Below are positions 23,473 to 35,462 of a stretch of 64,000 bases of DNA, in pieces. Numbering within the stretch: the first letter of the stretch is position 1; each line of letters opens with the position of its first letter. Source of the stretch: Tilletia caries (lineage: Eukaryota; Basidiomycota; Exobasidiomycetes; Tilletiales; Tilletiaceae); contig JALUTQ010000030.1 in NCBI GenBank assembly GCA_032718865.1, forward strand, positions 744,001-808,000. Direction: 5' to 3'. A program made the translations under genes and the position numbers. Under the pieces are notes generated by a model, which was given only the letters and a program-made list of their open reading frames with translations, had not been told where the DNA came from and made no database searches.

Positions 23473-24149
23473 CAGTGTTGAACATACTATTGAAGTATGG
23501 AGTATTCCTGTATACTATAGTATATGCACTATTTGCAAAAACATACTATATGCTATCGGGTCCCGGGAGATTTTTTTTTGGAAAACATACTACATAATAT
23601 TTCAAAATCTGGCGGAGGTTATAGTGTACTACAGCACCAATTTTGGTCCGAGACCCCGAGACCCCGAGCACGTCGTCTCAAAGTACTATAGTATACCTAT
23701 AGTATACTATACTCTCTAAAAATTATACTATACTCCTACGATAGTATAAAATAGCACTATAGTATACATATGCTCATCAGTATACTATACTACCTGCCAA
23801 TTATGCTTTACTTCTACCATAGTATAAGATAGCACTGTAGTGTGCATATATTATTACTATAGCACTACTATAGTATATCATCTTTCCCTGGAATGCGTTT
23901 GAGAAGGAAGTATTTAAGTATTATACTACTACTATAGTATGATGGAAAATTTGCGCATACTATAGTAGTGATATCATAATACTATAGTACTACCCCTTTT
24001 TGGCCTTGGAGTATAGTAGTATTATAGGAGATACTACCATACTATCCTATCCTACATACTACCTTCGCCCTCCCGACGACCAAAGGTAGTATGGAGTATA
24101 CTACCCGAACCCCTGAAAACAGTATACTATAGTATGTTGTTCAACACTG
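23473..24149. mobile_element. Non-autonomous hAT-like element (677 bp), AGTATACTATAG family
   Basis: The ends CAGTGTTGAACATACTAT and ATAGTATGTTGTTCAACACTG are inverted repeats, apart from a small insertion. The interior is mainly the self-complementary words AGTATACT and ACTATAGTAT on both strands. The flanks (CGTAAAAG and CGCAGGAC) are not a duplication. The end resembles that of the element starting at 63729. Confidence 0.8.
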
Positions 24150-24428
24150 CGCAGGACGAGGGACATCGTTGACAGCGGATGAGGGGATGGATGAGTGGGA
24201 ATGTCGATGTCGAGATGGAGGTCGTCGTCCAGGTCGATTCTCGAGTAGCTGCGTTCCCCAGTCTCTTCCCCTGAATTTTCCCCAGTCTCTATAGAGATTC
24301 CCCAGACTTTAGTACTGGGGTTACACTACCGGACGACCCGAGTCTTTTTGAAAGACTTCAGAAACTCTGCAGGAAGACTCAGGGACAGTTAGAGCCCATA
24401 TGGCTCGTCTCAGAATCTCAGCTCCTCA
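24150..24428. other. Flank with dispersed CCCCAGACTTTAGTA motif
   Basis: No gene is seen. ATTCCCCAGACTTTAGTACTGGGG occurs near 24299-24322. The same motif recurs at 38842, 39705, 49482 (inverted) and, in part, 51449 (inverted). Confidence 0.4.
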
Positions 24429-26911
24429 ATGAACGAATTGCAGCAAGAGACCCATGTGTTGCTCCCCGCCGAGGCTCTGCAGGTGTTGGAGCAAGCGGAA
24501 GAGAGATTACTGCCGTTCCGCTCATTCGTCGAAGACGTCGATCGCGATGTCATGGTCATTCCGTCTCATCTCGTTGCCCTCCAGGAGCTCATCGACGCCT
24601 TTTCATCCATGGCTGACGCGATTCCTTCTCGCTCATTCAACTCTATGATGCGTCAATGTTATTCATTCGTGAACAACTCGACTACTTCGAGCGCACCATG
24701 CCACAGACATTTGTCCAGGCGACGTTGGAGAGGACGGCTCGCGGTCAATTGAAGATTCACATCGACAGCAACACGCTCTGCGAACTTGTTGGAAAAGAAT
24801 TCTCAGACTCAACCATCGCAATAATGTTGGGCACTTCTTTACGCACAGTTGAGCGCCGCCGAGCTGAGCTCGGGTTGCGCAAGAGGGGAGGTCCAGCAAT
24901 TTCAGATGAGGAGCTTTATGCTGTGAGTCGTTTTTGTCATGGCACCTACGTCCTCACTGCTGACGGCCGACGGGTGTAGTTTCACTTTCCTTCTTCATCC
25001 AGGCCATTCGATCCACATACACACAGGGGTTCAGTGCGGGCGAGAGAGGGATGCGCGGTGCTCTTCGATGCGTTGGGGTACGCGTCAGTCGGGAGCGTAT
25101 GCGCTTGGCGATGCAAGAAGTCAATCCCCAACAACTTCAAGCGCGATGGGCGAAGACGATCCGACGACGCGACTAATACGTGCCGTTCGTCAACAGCCTC
25201 TGGCACGTCGACGGACACCATAAGCTCATCAGGCAAGATCGTGATTCATGGAGGTATAGATGGGAAAAGCCGTGTTGTGACATTCATGCAGGCCAATTCG
25301 AACAACCGTGCCGATACTGTTGCCTCCTGCTTCCGAGCAGCAACACAACAATGGGGATGACCAAGTCGCGTTCGTGCCGACCATGGCGGAGAGAATCTAG
25401 AGATCAAAGCCATGATGGAGCACGCTCGTGGTGGGTAGCAATGTAGCATTGTCACCTAACATCTTCCCGCATCTAAACTTCTCTCCTTTCAGGCCATCAC
25501 AGGGGCTCATTCATTCAAGGACCATCTACCCGGAACCAGCGAATTGAGCGGCTGTGGGTCGATTTACAAGCATGGACGACCGGCACGTACAAGACCATCT
25601 TCGGTCAACTAGAGGCAGACAGGCTCCTCGACACCGCCTCCCCGGTTGATCTTTGGTGCCTTCACCTCGTTTAATTGCCGCAATTGAACAAAGCTCTCGC
25701 TCACTTCCAAGATGCCTGGAATCGTCATCCTATGAGGACCGCAGGGAAGAATTGGAGCCCAGAACAGATGCACACTGCAGGTACGAGTCAAAGTCAAATG
25801 GATTACAATTGGATATTATTGAGAAGCTGAATGTGCCACTTTTCGGTCTTTCTTCAGGAGTGTTGGAGGCGGAGAGGAAAGGATTCGATCTGCGTCAGTC
25901 GCCGGAGCACTTGGAGGTAAGGATCTTCCCGGAGTAGATCCCCGGAGCCCGGACTCCGGGGCGACGCTCCGCTCAGCTCCGTCTGAGATCTGGCCAGCTC
26001 CGCGCTCCGCAAAATTTCTGGTGATCAGCTGGCGAGCACTCCGTGCTCCGTCGAAGTTGCGGTTGCGCGCAAGAATCTACTCCGTGCTCCGTACATTTTT
26101 ACAGGCGGGCTCCGTGCTCCGCAAAATAGCTCCGCGGACTCCGGGTTACTCCAGGGTGTCATGAAATGAGTCCAACATGGGCTCAGGAGAAGGTCAAATC
26201 TCATCGAAACAGTTCAATCGCAGCTTTGGAAGTCTATATCATTTCTTTCCAAGGGTTTACTGCCCCCAAAATGCTGAAATACACAGTATTTCGACCTGAT
26301 TCGGCCGAGAAATCCCTCAAAAAAACCGGTCACGTGACTCAGTTTTTGACCATCACGTGACTCACTTCGCCATCCCCGGAGTTCGACGGACTCCGGGATC
26401 TGCTTCGTACTCCGGGGATTTTTTTGACAATGCAAGCAAACTCACTCCGCGCTCCGGGGAGTTACAGCCATACCTTCGCGGAGTAGCTCCGCAAATCTAA
26501 AGCTAGTAAAAAACGCACAAATCTCGCTCCGTGCTCCGTACCCGTGCAGAGCGTCCCCCGGAGTCCGCGGAGCTCCGGGAAATGCTACTCCGGGGCCTAC
26601 TCCGGGAAGATCCTTACTTGGAGGACATTGATGCTTCGGATAAACTTGGACAGTATGCTTTCCGAAACTTCGCCGAGTATGGGGATGATGCTGCGCGTGG
26701 AGGAAGGGAGCGGAGAGAGGAGGACCCTCATGTCGCAGTGGATCCGGTCGAGCGCCATCTGCCTGCTCCCCTACTTGATCCCGATGTTCGTGCGTGGATT
26801 GAAGCTCAAGTCCCATCAGTCTGGCCGCCAGAAGAAGACATGGGGGTAGGGAGGTACTCACGAGCGTTGGAATTAGCAGTGGAAGCTCTGGAAATGGCAG
26901 GTTGGATGTAA
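24429..26911 (+). pseudogene. DDE integrase (IS3EU/Ginger-like) gene 1, disrupted
   Basis: The N-terminal part (MNELQQETHVLLPAEALQ) leads to a helix-turn-helix region, SDSTIAIMLGTSLRTVERRR. An intron follows at about 24922-25001. The integrase core then reads LWHVDGHHKL (first Asp), RVRADHGGEN (second Asp) and STRNQRIERLWVD (Glu). It ends in a proline-rich C-terminal part to TAA 26909-26911. In this family the enzyme would cut and join transposon ends. Lesions: a frame change after HHKLIR, a TGG-to-TGA nonsense codon at 25358-25360, TAA in the segment before LPQLNKALAH, and a 699-bp hAT element at 25918-26616 in the C-terminal part. The alternative is a domesticated integrase, but the lesions argue against activity. 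It faces the PHD gene at 26962-28980. Confidence 0.8.
25918..26616. mobile_element. Non-autonomous hAT element (699 bp) inside integrase gene 1
   Basis: The ends TAAGGATCTTCCCGGAG and CTCCGGGAAGATCCTTA carry an exact target duplication CTTGGAGG (25910-25917 and 26617-26624). Same family as 17958-18621, in the opposite orientation. Removing the element and one duplication rejoins the integrase reading (PEHLE with DIDASDKLG). Confidence 0.94.
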
Positions 26912-26961
26912 ATTTGCATAGACCAGACAGGAATCAGATCGATCGTGCTCACATGTCTATC

Positions 26962-28980
26962 TTATGGTTTCTTCGGGATCAGTCCAGTGAGCTTGCAGAC
27001 GGCGCATCTCCAGGCCTTCCCAGCACGAGGCTTCTCGTGTCGAAGCCCATCTTGCGCGACGACCTCCAAACACTCGGAGTGATACTGTGAAAACAGAATG
27101 AGAATTGAGTGTAAAGACGTCGACTGGCGCCTAGCCTACCTAGCCTATGCCATAGCCGGATACACACCCACTGTCGGCGAGAGATAAGGTCGCAACAGAC
27201 CCAGAAAATCTCCTGGAAAACGTAGATGGTTTCATCAGCATGATTCCTAATCCCTCCAGGGCCCAGGCCACCAACTACAGTGACGCAAGCTGCCCGCAGT
27301 TCATACAGGTGATTTCAGTTTACCATTGCCCTGTCCAGTCTCGTCTTCCGACCATGGCTCCGGCGTCTCTTTCTTGTTGCACACTGGGCAGATCTGTTTC
27401 TTTGAATCGTTCTTCGGATCGAATTTTACCTTATCCTGTGGCTGTGTTGAGCCGCAACCTTTCTTTGACGTAGCAGAAGGCGCCGCATGCCGCTCCTTCC
27501 CTGCACTGTCGGAAGTACCTGACAACTTTCGCTGGGAGTGGGGATGGAGACGTAGAAGTAAACAAGAGTCAGAGACTCAGCGGAGAAGATTCATGCGTTT
27601 GTCAGTGTGGAAACCCCTCTCACCTTCTTGTCCTTCTTGGCCTTGGCTTCCACCGCCGCAATCTTGCGACTCAGCGGGCCGGCGCCTTCCGCACCTTCTG
27701 CGTCCGGTTCTGCATCACTATGCTCGTCGCTGGAAATCTCTATCTGTGAGCGATGAGCATGATAAGATATGAGTAACCGGAAGGAGAAGAAAGAGGAACG
27801 TCGTCAGAGCAACTGCTTTGTTGAAATAAATCAGGCTTATAGGACTCACAATCTCGTTAGTAGCCTTCGAACTCGATGCACCTTCCACCTTGACACCGCC
27901 CCCCTCAACTTTGACGCGTGGTTTGGCGTCACAGCTGTGGTTGGAAAGAAACTTAGCAGGCATAATAGCCCCACAAAAGTCGCATTGGGATCCCGCAGCA
28001 GTCGTGTGGCTCGGCGGGAACGTGCGTGACGAGGCCTTTCCACCGGGGACGTGCTTTACCGTCTCGAACGCAACCTCCAAGGAGGGCGTTTCATGCGGAA
28101 GGGGGGGAAAGATGGTCTCGGGTGGGTGAGGGAGCAGTGAGACCACATAGGCCTGCTTTTGGGCAAAGATGGCTTGGAGCGTCCCTCCATCCGGATAGAA
28201 CGCTTCCGGGTCCAGCATGCCAACAGGATCAGATGCGTTAATGTTTTGGTCTGTCAGAGATAGAGTCGCCAAGCGATGGCCCGCGCCGCTGCCATTTGTG
28301 GAACACCATCTGTGAATTTAGCACTATCATTTATCAGAAACATGGAGCGGCACGCAGCGGGACTGGAAAAAGATAGAAGGAATGTATGATGCTCTCACCG
28401 AAACCCATACTTCAGCAAGTCGTCTCGGTAAGGTTGCAAGGATGTAAAGATGCATTCCCAAACGTCGTCACCGGAGCTGCCCGGCATAGTGGTTGCTGGA
28501 AAGTGATTGAGATCGCGTCAGCATTGATCAAATCGAAGTATGCACAGAGCCTGGAACTGGAATGACGCGCAAGCCTATCTCACCGTGGCCATGGGTCTGA
28601 GTCTGAGAGGCAGAAGCATGCTGCGGCATCGGCGGGACGGCCAGTCTTTCATTCAATTGCTGTCGCAAAAACATGTTATCCTCTCGGAGACCTCGATGCT
28701 CCTCGCGCATTATGTCAAAATCACGGCGAGACAGTTGCTGGTAGGGTTGAGATGGAGTGTGATGCTAGTCAGTGCCCAGCTTCTGGTAAATGGCCAACAA
28801 TGTATATCTCACGATGACCGGCGACCCGGACGCAAGGGCAGCATTCGTGGGAGGGTGAAGGACGGACGCGAGATGCAGGAATGGTTCTGGAGGCGCAGAT
28901 GAACGGATGAGCAGGAGTGACCGCGGAGGAATTGCCGGGTAGACACGCAGGACGATGGAGTGAACGGAATGGTTGTGCAA
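26962..28980 (-). CDS. C2HC zinc-finger and PHD-finger protein gene 1
   Basis: I assembled about eight minus-strand exons with GTGAG-type donors, reading from 28980 down to TAA at 26962-26964. In order they encode a basic start (MHNHSVHSIVLRV) and a coiled coil (REEHRGLREDNMFLRQQL). Next are the segment DDVWECIFTSLQPYRDD and a C2HC finger, CDFCGAIMPAKFLSNHSC (C-x2-C-x11-H-x-C). A Lys-rich linker and a PHD finger follow: CPVCNKKETPEPW, then WVCCD, then WYHSECLEVV across a splice, ending WRCAVCKLTGL. PHD fingers bind histone tails, so a chromatin- or DNA-binding role is likely (inference). Its stop lies 50 bp from the stop of integrase gene 1, and the arrangement recurs at 62664-63376. Exon borders are by eye. 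Confidence 0.6.
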
Positions 28981-29310
28981 GGATAAAGAAGGCGTCAGCA
29001 GCTGCCAGGGAGAGAGAACAGGCAGTTGGACCAGAGATACTTACAACGCGCGCGCGACGAAGACAGCCGCAAAGATGAGTGCGTGATGCGGAAGAGGGAG
29101 ACAGCACCGAGACACCGAGGGAATGATGAGCCGAGGAGGACACTGGAGAGCAGTGAGGCGTCAGCCGGGCACAGGGCAGCGGTGCTTGGTGCTGGAGCGG
29201 AAGTTATGCGCGGAAGTAGATATGATATGTATGAGTCAATGAGGTTAGAAGTTGATTGCACAGCATGCAGTGCTCACTCACTCAAATGCTGTTGAGAGAT
29301 AAAGAAGCTG

Positions 29311-29778
29311 ATGGTAGGAAGTGCTTTGGTGAGGTTGTGTTGTGGACTTGTGGTGTTGTCCTATGTCGAATGTGGTGGGCGTTGGATGATGGACGTTGGG
29401 CGATGGACGTTGGAAAAGGTGGCGGGTTCCGCGTTCCATACAACTCCAGCACCCTCAGCTGCTCCGTCCACGTCGACGCGCGTACCTCCAGCAGCTTCCC
29501 CCTTGCCCGCTGCAGCTTCCCCCTCGCCCGCCAAAGATGGAAAGAAGACTAGCAAGAGCAAACCAAAAGTGACGAAGACCATGAATGCACGCGAGGTGTT
29601 TCGCAATGTGGCACAGCCTTCAGCAGCTGCCACTCTTGCTGCTCGTCGCTCCATCTCGGCAGAGGAAGTGGCGGCCCTTGGACATCTACTTCGTGCGTAC
29701 AGGTATGGGGTCTGCATGCTATTCGGAGCCAGCTGGACGACACACAATACACATCTGGCAACCCACCTTGCGGAGGAT
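29311..29778 (+). CDS. Hypothetical Ala/Pro-rich protein, interrupted by hAT nest
   Basis: A frame with credible composition (SPAKDGKKTSKSKPKVTKTM, then AREVFRNVAQPSAAATLAAR, then SAEEVAALGHLLRAYR) ends at a possible GTATGG donor near 29704. It is cut by the hAT-type end at 29779. The true start could be ATG 29582. No domain is recognised. Its continuation, if any, would lie beyond the nested elements. Confidence 0.3.
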
Positions 29779-30110
29779 CAGGGCTCGGCTCCGACTATAG
29801 TCGCACGTTTTTTGGCATAGTCATAGTCGTAGTCGTAGACGTTTTTAAAAATCCGAAATAGTCATAGTCGCAAGTCTGACTATAGTGCCATAGTCGACTA
29901 TAGTCGCAGGATTTTGCGCAGCCAAATTTTGCACTAAAGTGTGATTATAGCCAAAATTGGAACGCCAGTGCGCCACTATAGTCGGACTTTGGGATAATAA
30001 TCTTCGCACTATTGTTGCACGTCAAATTTCAGAGTTCAGACTATAAATAGTTATAGTGTAGGTCGCCTTCCATAGTCCATTGTCTAAAATCGGATATAGT
30101 CAGGCTATGG

Positions 30111-30856
30111 TAAGGATAAGCCCGGAGCGCCCCGGAGTGCTCCGTACTCCGGGGCGCTCCGCTGACTTTCTGTGGTGCTCCGTGCTCCGTCTCTATTCAG
30201 AGTTACACCAACATCTTACTCCGTACTCCATCAAGATAAGGAGCACCAGAGAAAACTTACTCCGTGCTCCGTCAAATTATGAAGTGTCTCAGAAAGTTTA
30301 CTCCGTACTCCGTAGCTACGGAGCCCGGATAATCCGGAGGAGCTCCGCACTCCGGGAGATGATCTCACAAATCTCAAAATATGGTATGATTTCAGAAATG
30401 TGTATGCTTGTGATCAAGCTTGTAGCAGCTATGCTTAAGAGATAAGTCTGAGGGCGCTTGAAGAGCTGTTTTGGTCAGATTTAGACTGCGAGATGAGATT
30501 TGTGAAAATAAATTTTGAAAATTGACCCCAAAATACCCATGTTTATAGTAAAACACCTTCCTTATGAGAAAATTGTGGAGGCCCCGGAGCGCCCCGGACT
30601 CCGGGGGTAACTCCGTACTCCGTCACATATCACAGGTATTTACTCCGTACTCCGGGGGATTTTCTGCAACGCCCAGAGGTCAGCTCCGTGCTCCGGGAAA
30701 TTTCTTGCGACGCTCAAATGCCAGCTCCGTACTCCGGCAACGGTGAGGTAACCTCTCGATTCTCACTCCGTACTCCCGGCTCCCCCGGAGTGCGGCCCCG
30801 GATCACCGGGGCGCTCCGGCAAAGCCGCTCCGGGGCTTACTCCGTGCTCATCCTTA
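30111..30856. mobile_element. Non-autonomous hAT element (746 bp), CTCCGTACTCCGG family
   Basis: Ends TAAGGATAAGCCCGGAG and CTTACTCCGTGCTCATCCTTA; exact duplication GGCTATGG at 30103-30110 and 30857-30864. Subterminal words are CTCCGTACTCCG and CCCCGGAGCG. Nested inside the CTATAGTCG element. Confidence 0.93.
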
Positions 30857-31046
30857 GGCTATGGTTCGACTATCAACGATAATATTCACACTATGACTGG
30901 CTATAGTGTTTCATGGGCAATGGATGTCATAGTCTGACTATAGCGGTGGCGGTCGGGCCCGCTGCTATAGTCGCAACTCCAAGCTATAGTCAGACCATAA
31001 CATACTATAGTGGGACTATAGCCGAATTGTTTGCTGCGACTATAGC

Positions 31047-34000
31047 TAAGGCTGGCTTGCGGAGTAACTCATTTCATGTTTTTGCGGAGTACTCCGTAAG
31101 TTTTCATGTTTTACTCCGCACTTTTACTCCGCACAGCACTCCGCAAAATGTACGGAGTGTCTGCGGAGGACCCAAAAACTCCGCAAATTTTTCAAAAAAA
31201 AAAAGAAAAATTTGCGGAGTATTCCGCTTGAAATTTGCGCGGAGGACGGAGGAAGTTTTCCGGAAAGTTCCTCCGCCACTGCGGAGTAGGGAGGAACCTT
31301 CTTGAGATGACCAAAAAATCGACTACTCCGCTTACTCCGCACATACTCCGCAGTTTGAAATGAGGAGTTTTTGGCAGTTGTCCCGCCCATTTCTCACAGT
31401 CCACAGACACGTGACCTTCCGTTTAAGTTTAAACTCCGCTTTTACTTTATCCCTTCTTCGGGTGAGCTCCCATGCTCGGTTCCGCATCTTTCCAGTCTGT
31501 TTCACCCAGATTTGCTCCGCCCATCCAGTCGCCAGTCACTAGTCGCAAACAAAGCTTACTCCGCGGAGACATGAGCGATAAGGGCGGCCAGGACGGACCT
31601 TCCCGTTCTTACGGGCTTCGAGATCCAGCGTCCCTCAAGAGACCGAATCTTCCAGGCGAACTTCCCAGCAAGACAGCAGTACCAGCGTCTTCTTCTTCCT
31701 CTCCAGCACCCGAACCTACAGCCGCGACATCGAAACCAGCACCAATCTTCGCCGTTCCGGCCAATAGAGCCCTCGTACCTCGCACTGGCCCAACCACCCC
31801 TGCTCCCTCTTCGTCTACATCTACTCGACCGAAGGCGAAACCTTTAAAGCCCGGTCAGCCAGACCGTAACCTCGACATATTCACACCTCGGAAAGTACGC
31901 GTCGAGCGAGCTGCCGTACCAGATTCGGAATCGGAGGAGGAGCTGTCCCCTGGCCGAATTCAGCGAGACATCCAGAAGGCCGCCCAAATCGGAAAGAAGG
32001 TCAAGAAGAAGACTGCAGCCGGCGTCAGCCTCAAATCCGCAAGAAACACGAGGTCCGAATCAGACTCTGAGTTCGACGATCCCACGGATGAGGACACCGC
32101 TGTCCCAACCTCCGCTCCAAATCCGAAGAAAACCACCTCAACTAAGTCGATCTCTATTGACCTGACTGCTAACAGCCAGGAGGACTCGGATCAAGCGGAC
32201 TCCGCCAGCAAAAGTACCACCTCACCAGCCAAGGCTTCCACCTCTCCCAGCAAACGGTCCATCAAAGGCAAAGACAAAGCCAAGGAGGAGCCTCCGAAGC
32301 GGACGCGCAAGGAGCCCACACCGGAAAAGGCTCTCGGTGAGTAGCTTGGCCTAGTCCTCCGCGGAGGTGCGGAGCATTGCGGTGCACTAGCTGACGCCTT
32401 ACTCCCGTGATCTCGATGACGAATGAGCAGAAGCAGCAAAGAAAGCTTGGAGAGCAGCGCAAGCTGCCGCGGAGCAAGACGCCATAGAGGAGTCGAAGAG
32501 CGGGGTCGTGGGACGGAGAGCTCCGTCAAACATTTACATCTATTTCAAGGAACCTGTGCTCGCGGAGCATCCCACCAACTCCGCAAAGGGACAAGGCGTC
32601 GGCTTCTGGTGCACTGGCTGTTGTGCGGAATCTCAGCTTGTCTGGCGACCTTTCACCGACAGCTCCACTAGCAACCTACGCGCACATACAGAGACCAAGG
32701 CGTCTCTTTCGAACAGGGTCAATCTCGCCAAAGCAGGCCAGACAGGGCCTATGGATGCTTTCGTCGTCAAGAAAAGGGGACCCGCCTCTGGTCCACACAT
32801 CACAGCTGCAGAGGCGCGACAAATCGCGGTTGAGTGGATCACCTCCTCCTCTCGTCCCATCAGCATCATCGAGGACCAGGGCTTCTCCAAGCTGCTCACT
32901 CCCGAGCTCGTCAAGATCCTGCCCGGTCGCAAGGTGGTTGGCGATGACGTTGTCCGCATCTACGACGGAATGCTGGACGTCATCAAAGCCCGACTCGCCG
33001 ACGTTGTTGGCTGCTTCCATCTCGCTTTGGACGTCTGGACAAGCAAGAACGGCAGCGCCTTCCTTGGAATCACAGTGAACTACCAGGAAAAGGGCGAGGC
33101 CAAGCGACACCTCCTGGATATGCTCCCCTTCCTCGCTGCTCACGACTCCAAGAATATGAGCAAGGCAGTATATCAGTCCATCGAACGAGTTGGGATCACC
33201 GACCGCGTGTGGAACATCGTCACCGACAACGCTTCGGAGAACTCCGCCATGCTCCCCCTCCTCTCCGCAATGGGCGGAATGCCTCGGTTCCGCGGCAAGG
33301 CATCACAGGTGCGATGCATGGCGCATATATGCAACCTCGTCAGTCAGGCAGTTGCCAACACCTTCATCAAAGCCGCTTCCTCCGTCCAGACCAAGAAGCA
33401 TCAAGAACTGATCGATGATCTGACGGACGAGGAGGACACAGCTCCTGATGAGGACCATAGCAGCTCGGACGAAGAGGAGGAAGGCAACTCAGCAGAGGGT
33501 ACAATGAATGCGGAGCAATACGACATTGGTGACGACGATGACGAGCACGTAGACGTACTAGACGAGTCGGATCATGCAACTTCCTCCGCACTTTGCCCAG
33601 AGCTCGCCGCCAACAGCAATGATGAAGAAGAACTCCGCGAAATTCTCTCTGGACCGTCTACGCGCCCCCGTTCGCTCCACACTCCAACCAGCAGTCAGGC
33701 TGGTCCTTCGAGCTCCGCACCTTCGGTCTCGCATACTGCTACGGCAGCGGAGCAAGAGGAGCAGGAAATGCGTAACGGCGAGGTCGGACTCCAAATCAAG
33801 AAGCTTGCATGGCTCAGCAGGAAGATCCACTTCTCCCCCTCCGCCAGGCGCATCTGGAAGCGCGAGTGCCGCAAGTGGGAGCTAGAGAAGCCCTGGACGC
33901 TCCTTCGTGATGTCGCAACCCGATGGGACTCGACACAGCGCATGATTGCCCGCGGAGTTGATCTGTGGAAGGCCGTGATCTCCTTCACCGAGAACAATCC

Positions 34001-35255
34001 CAAGATCGTCGAAGAAAAGCACCGGCTCCGTCGTACCGACAAGGCTACCTTTGATAGCCTTCTCTCCATTCTCACCCCTATGGCCAAGGCAACGAGAAAA
34101 TTCTCGTACAAGGTCAGGCCCATGATCGGAGAGGTCGTCGGCATGTTCGAGCGCCTCGACACGATCTTCGCAAACATCGAGACGGATACAAACCGACCGG
34201 CAGCATGGAGAGAGGCAGCGGAGCGAGGAAGGAAGGTAGTTTCGAAGTACTACGGCCTTTCCGAGCAGACGGAGGTGTACAGTCTTGCTGTTTGTGAGTA
34301 TCACTGATCCATCCCAATTACCGTCTGGACTTTCTGGAGGCCATGAAGTGGGAAGAGGACTGGAAGGCGACAGCCATCGACATTTTTCGCAGCAACTACG
34401 AGGCATTTTACAAGATCACTCCCATGGAGTCACAAGGTGATGAGGAATCGCCAAATAACGGAGGCGAGGAAGGGGAGGAGGACCCCGTTATCGCTGCAAT
34501 GATGAAACGGTCTCTTGTTCGGATGGCGGAGGCCAAGGTCGTTGATCCAATTGAAGAGTGGCTCAGCGACGTTACTCCGTTGACGAAGAAGAAGGAGGCG
34601 GTGGATCCGCTTGCTTGGTGGTGGAAGGAGAAGCAAAGGGGAAACGATCGAATGGGACTGGCAGACATGGCCTTGGACGTTTTCAGCTGCCCCGGTGAGT
34701 AGAGCACAAGTACAGAATGCCTCAATGGCCTGAGACTGAACATACAAACATACTTCTTCTGCAGCCACCTCCGTGGACGTTGAACGGCTCTTCTCTCGCG
34801 CCGGCCGGAACTTGACACCCCTTCGACACAGCATCAGGGCACGCAAGCTGGCGAAGGTCGTGGCTGTCGGACAGTGGTTCCTCGATGACTGGGTCCCCGC
34901 TGACTTGCTGACGAACATTCTGAATCACGAACGCGAGGTGAAGGAGGCGGCGAGGATGGAGAAGAAGCGTAAGAGAAGGTCGATTGCGGACAAGACGCGC
35001 AAGAGGCAAAAGACAGCGCTCGAGGGCGACGACGAAGAATAGATGGATGTCTTCCCCTCTATGTACATAAATTCTGGTTTCCACTCCGCAAAACTCCGCA
35101 CTTGCGGAGTAGCAAAAACATACTCCGCACTTTTTTTTCTCCTCCACGGAGTATTCCGCCCCCTCATTTCACGCACATCGATTGCGGAGTACTCCGCACT
35201 TGGTCAAAAAATCAGTTACTCCGCATGTGCGGAGTAAAACTCCAAGCCAGCCTTA
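31047..35255. mobile_element. Autonomous hAT transposon (4209 bp)
   Basis: The ends TAAGGCTGGCTTG and CAAGCCAGCCTTA are perfect inverted repeats. The target duplication ACTATAGC is exact (31039-31046 and 35256-35263) and lies in the CTATAGTCG element. The outer 300-400 bp on each side carry many GCGGAGTA/TACTCCGC words, probable transposase binding sites. It encodes the hAT transposase at 31572-35042. Confidence 0.95.
31572..35042 (+). CDS. hAT-family transposase with BED-like finger
   Basis: It starts at ATG 31572 (MSDKGGQDGPSRSYGLRD) with a long Ser/Lys-rich acidic N-terminus. An intron lies at 32337-32430. Exon 2 has a BED-like zinc finger (FWCTGCC then SNLRAHTET), followed by the RNase-H-like core (DVWTSKNGSAFLGITV, then IVTDNASENSAM) and a long acidic insert around 33420-33640. 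It continues with LEKPWTLLRDVATRWDST. The last intron is 34695-34764. The final exon has the hAT dimerisation signature ATSVDVERLFSRAGRNLTPL and a basic tail ending at TAG 35040-35042. Near 34290-34302 the frame breaks: YSLAV is followed by GTGAGTATCA and the conserved LIHPNYRLDFLEAMKWE lies in another frame. So there is either an unusual splice or a disabling small indel. It would cut and paste hAT elements. Confidence 0.88.
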
Positions 35256-35462
35256 ACTATAGCCTTGACGTCCAGCTACTGTCCGACTATAGTCGCAAAA
35301 TCACTCTTAGACCAGGTTTTTAACGACTATGGCGACTATTGTCTTACATTTTCTGGAGCATAGTCACAGTCATAGTCGTAAGTGCGACTATCAGCGGCTA
35401 TGGCTATAGTCGCTCATAGTCGTATGAGGCTATAGTCGTAAAATTCCATAGTCGTGCCGAGC

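Larger units (their letters stand above)
29779..35462. mobile_element. Outer hAT-like element (CTATAGTCG family), filled by two later insertions
   Basis: The left end CAGGGCTCGGCTCCGACTATAG resembles the CAAGGCTCGGC ends at 19636 and 20253. The right part ends CCATAGTCGTGCCGAGC at 35462, where the TAAGGATGGGC element begins, so the last few bases and the target duplication are missing. The flanking pieces (29779-30110, 30857-31046, 35256-35462) consist of CTATAGTCG/CGACTATAG words. Two elements with their own duplications sit inside it. Confidence 0.75.
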
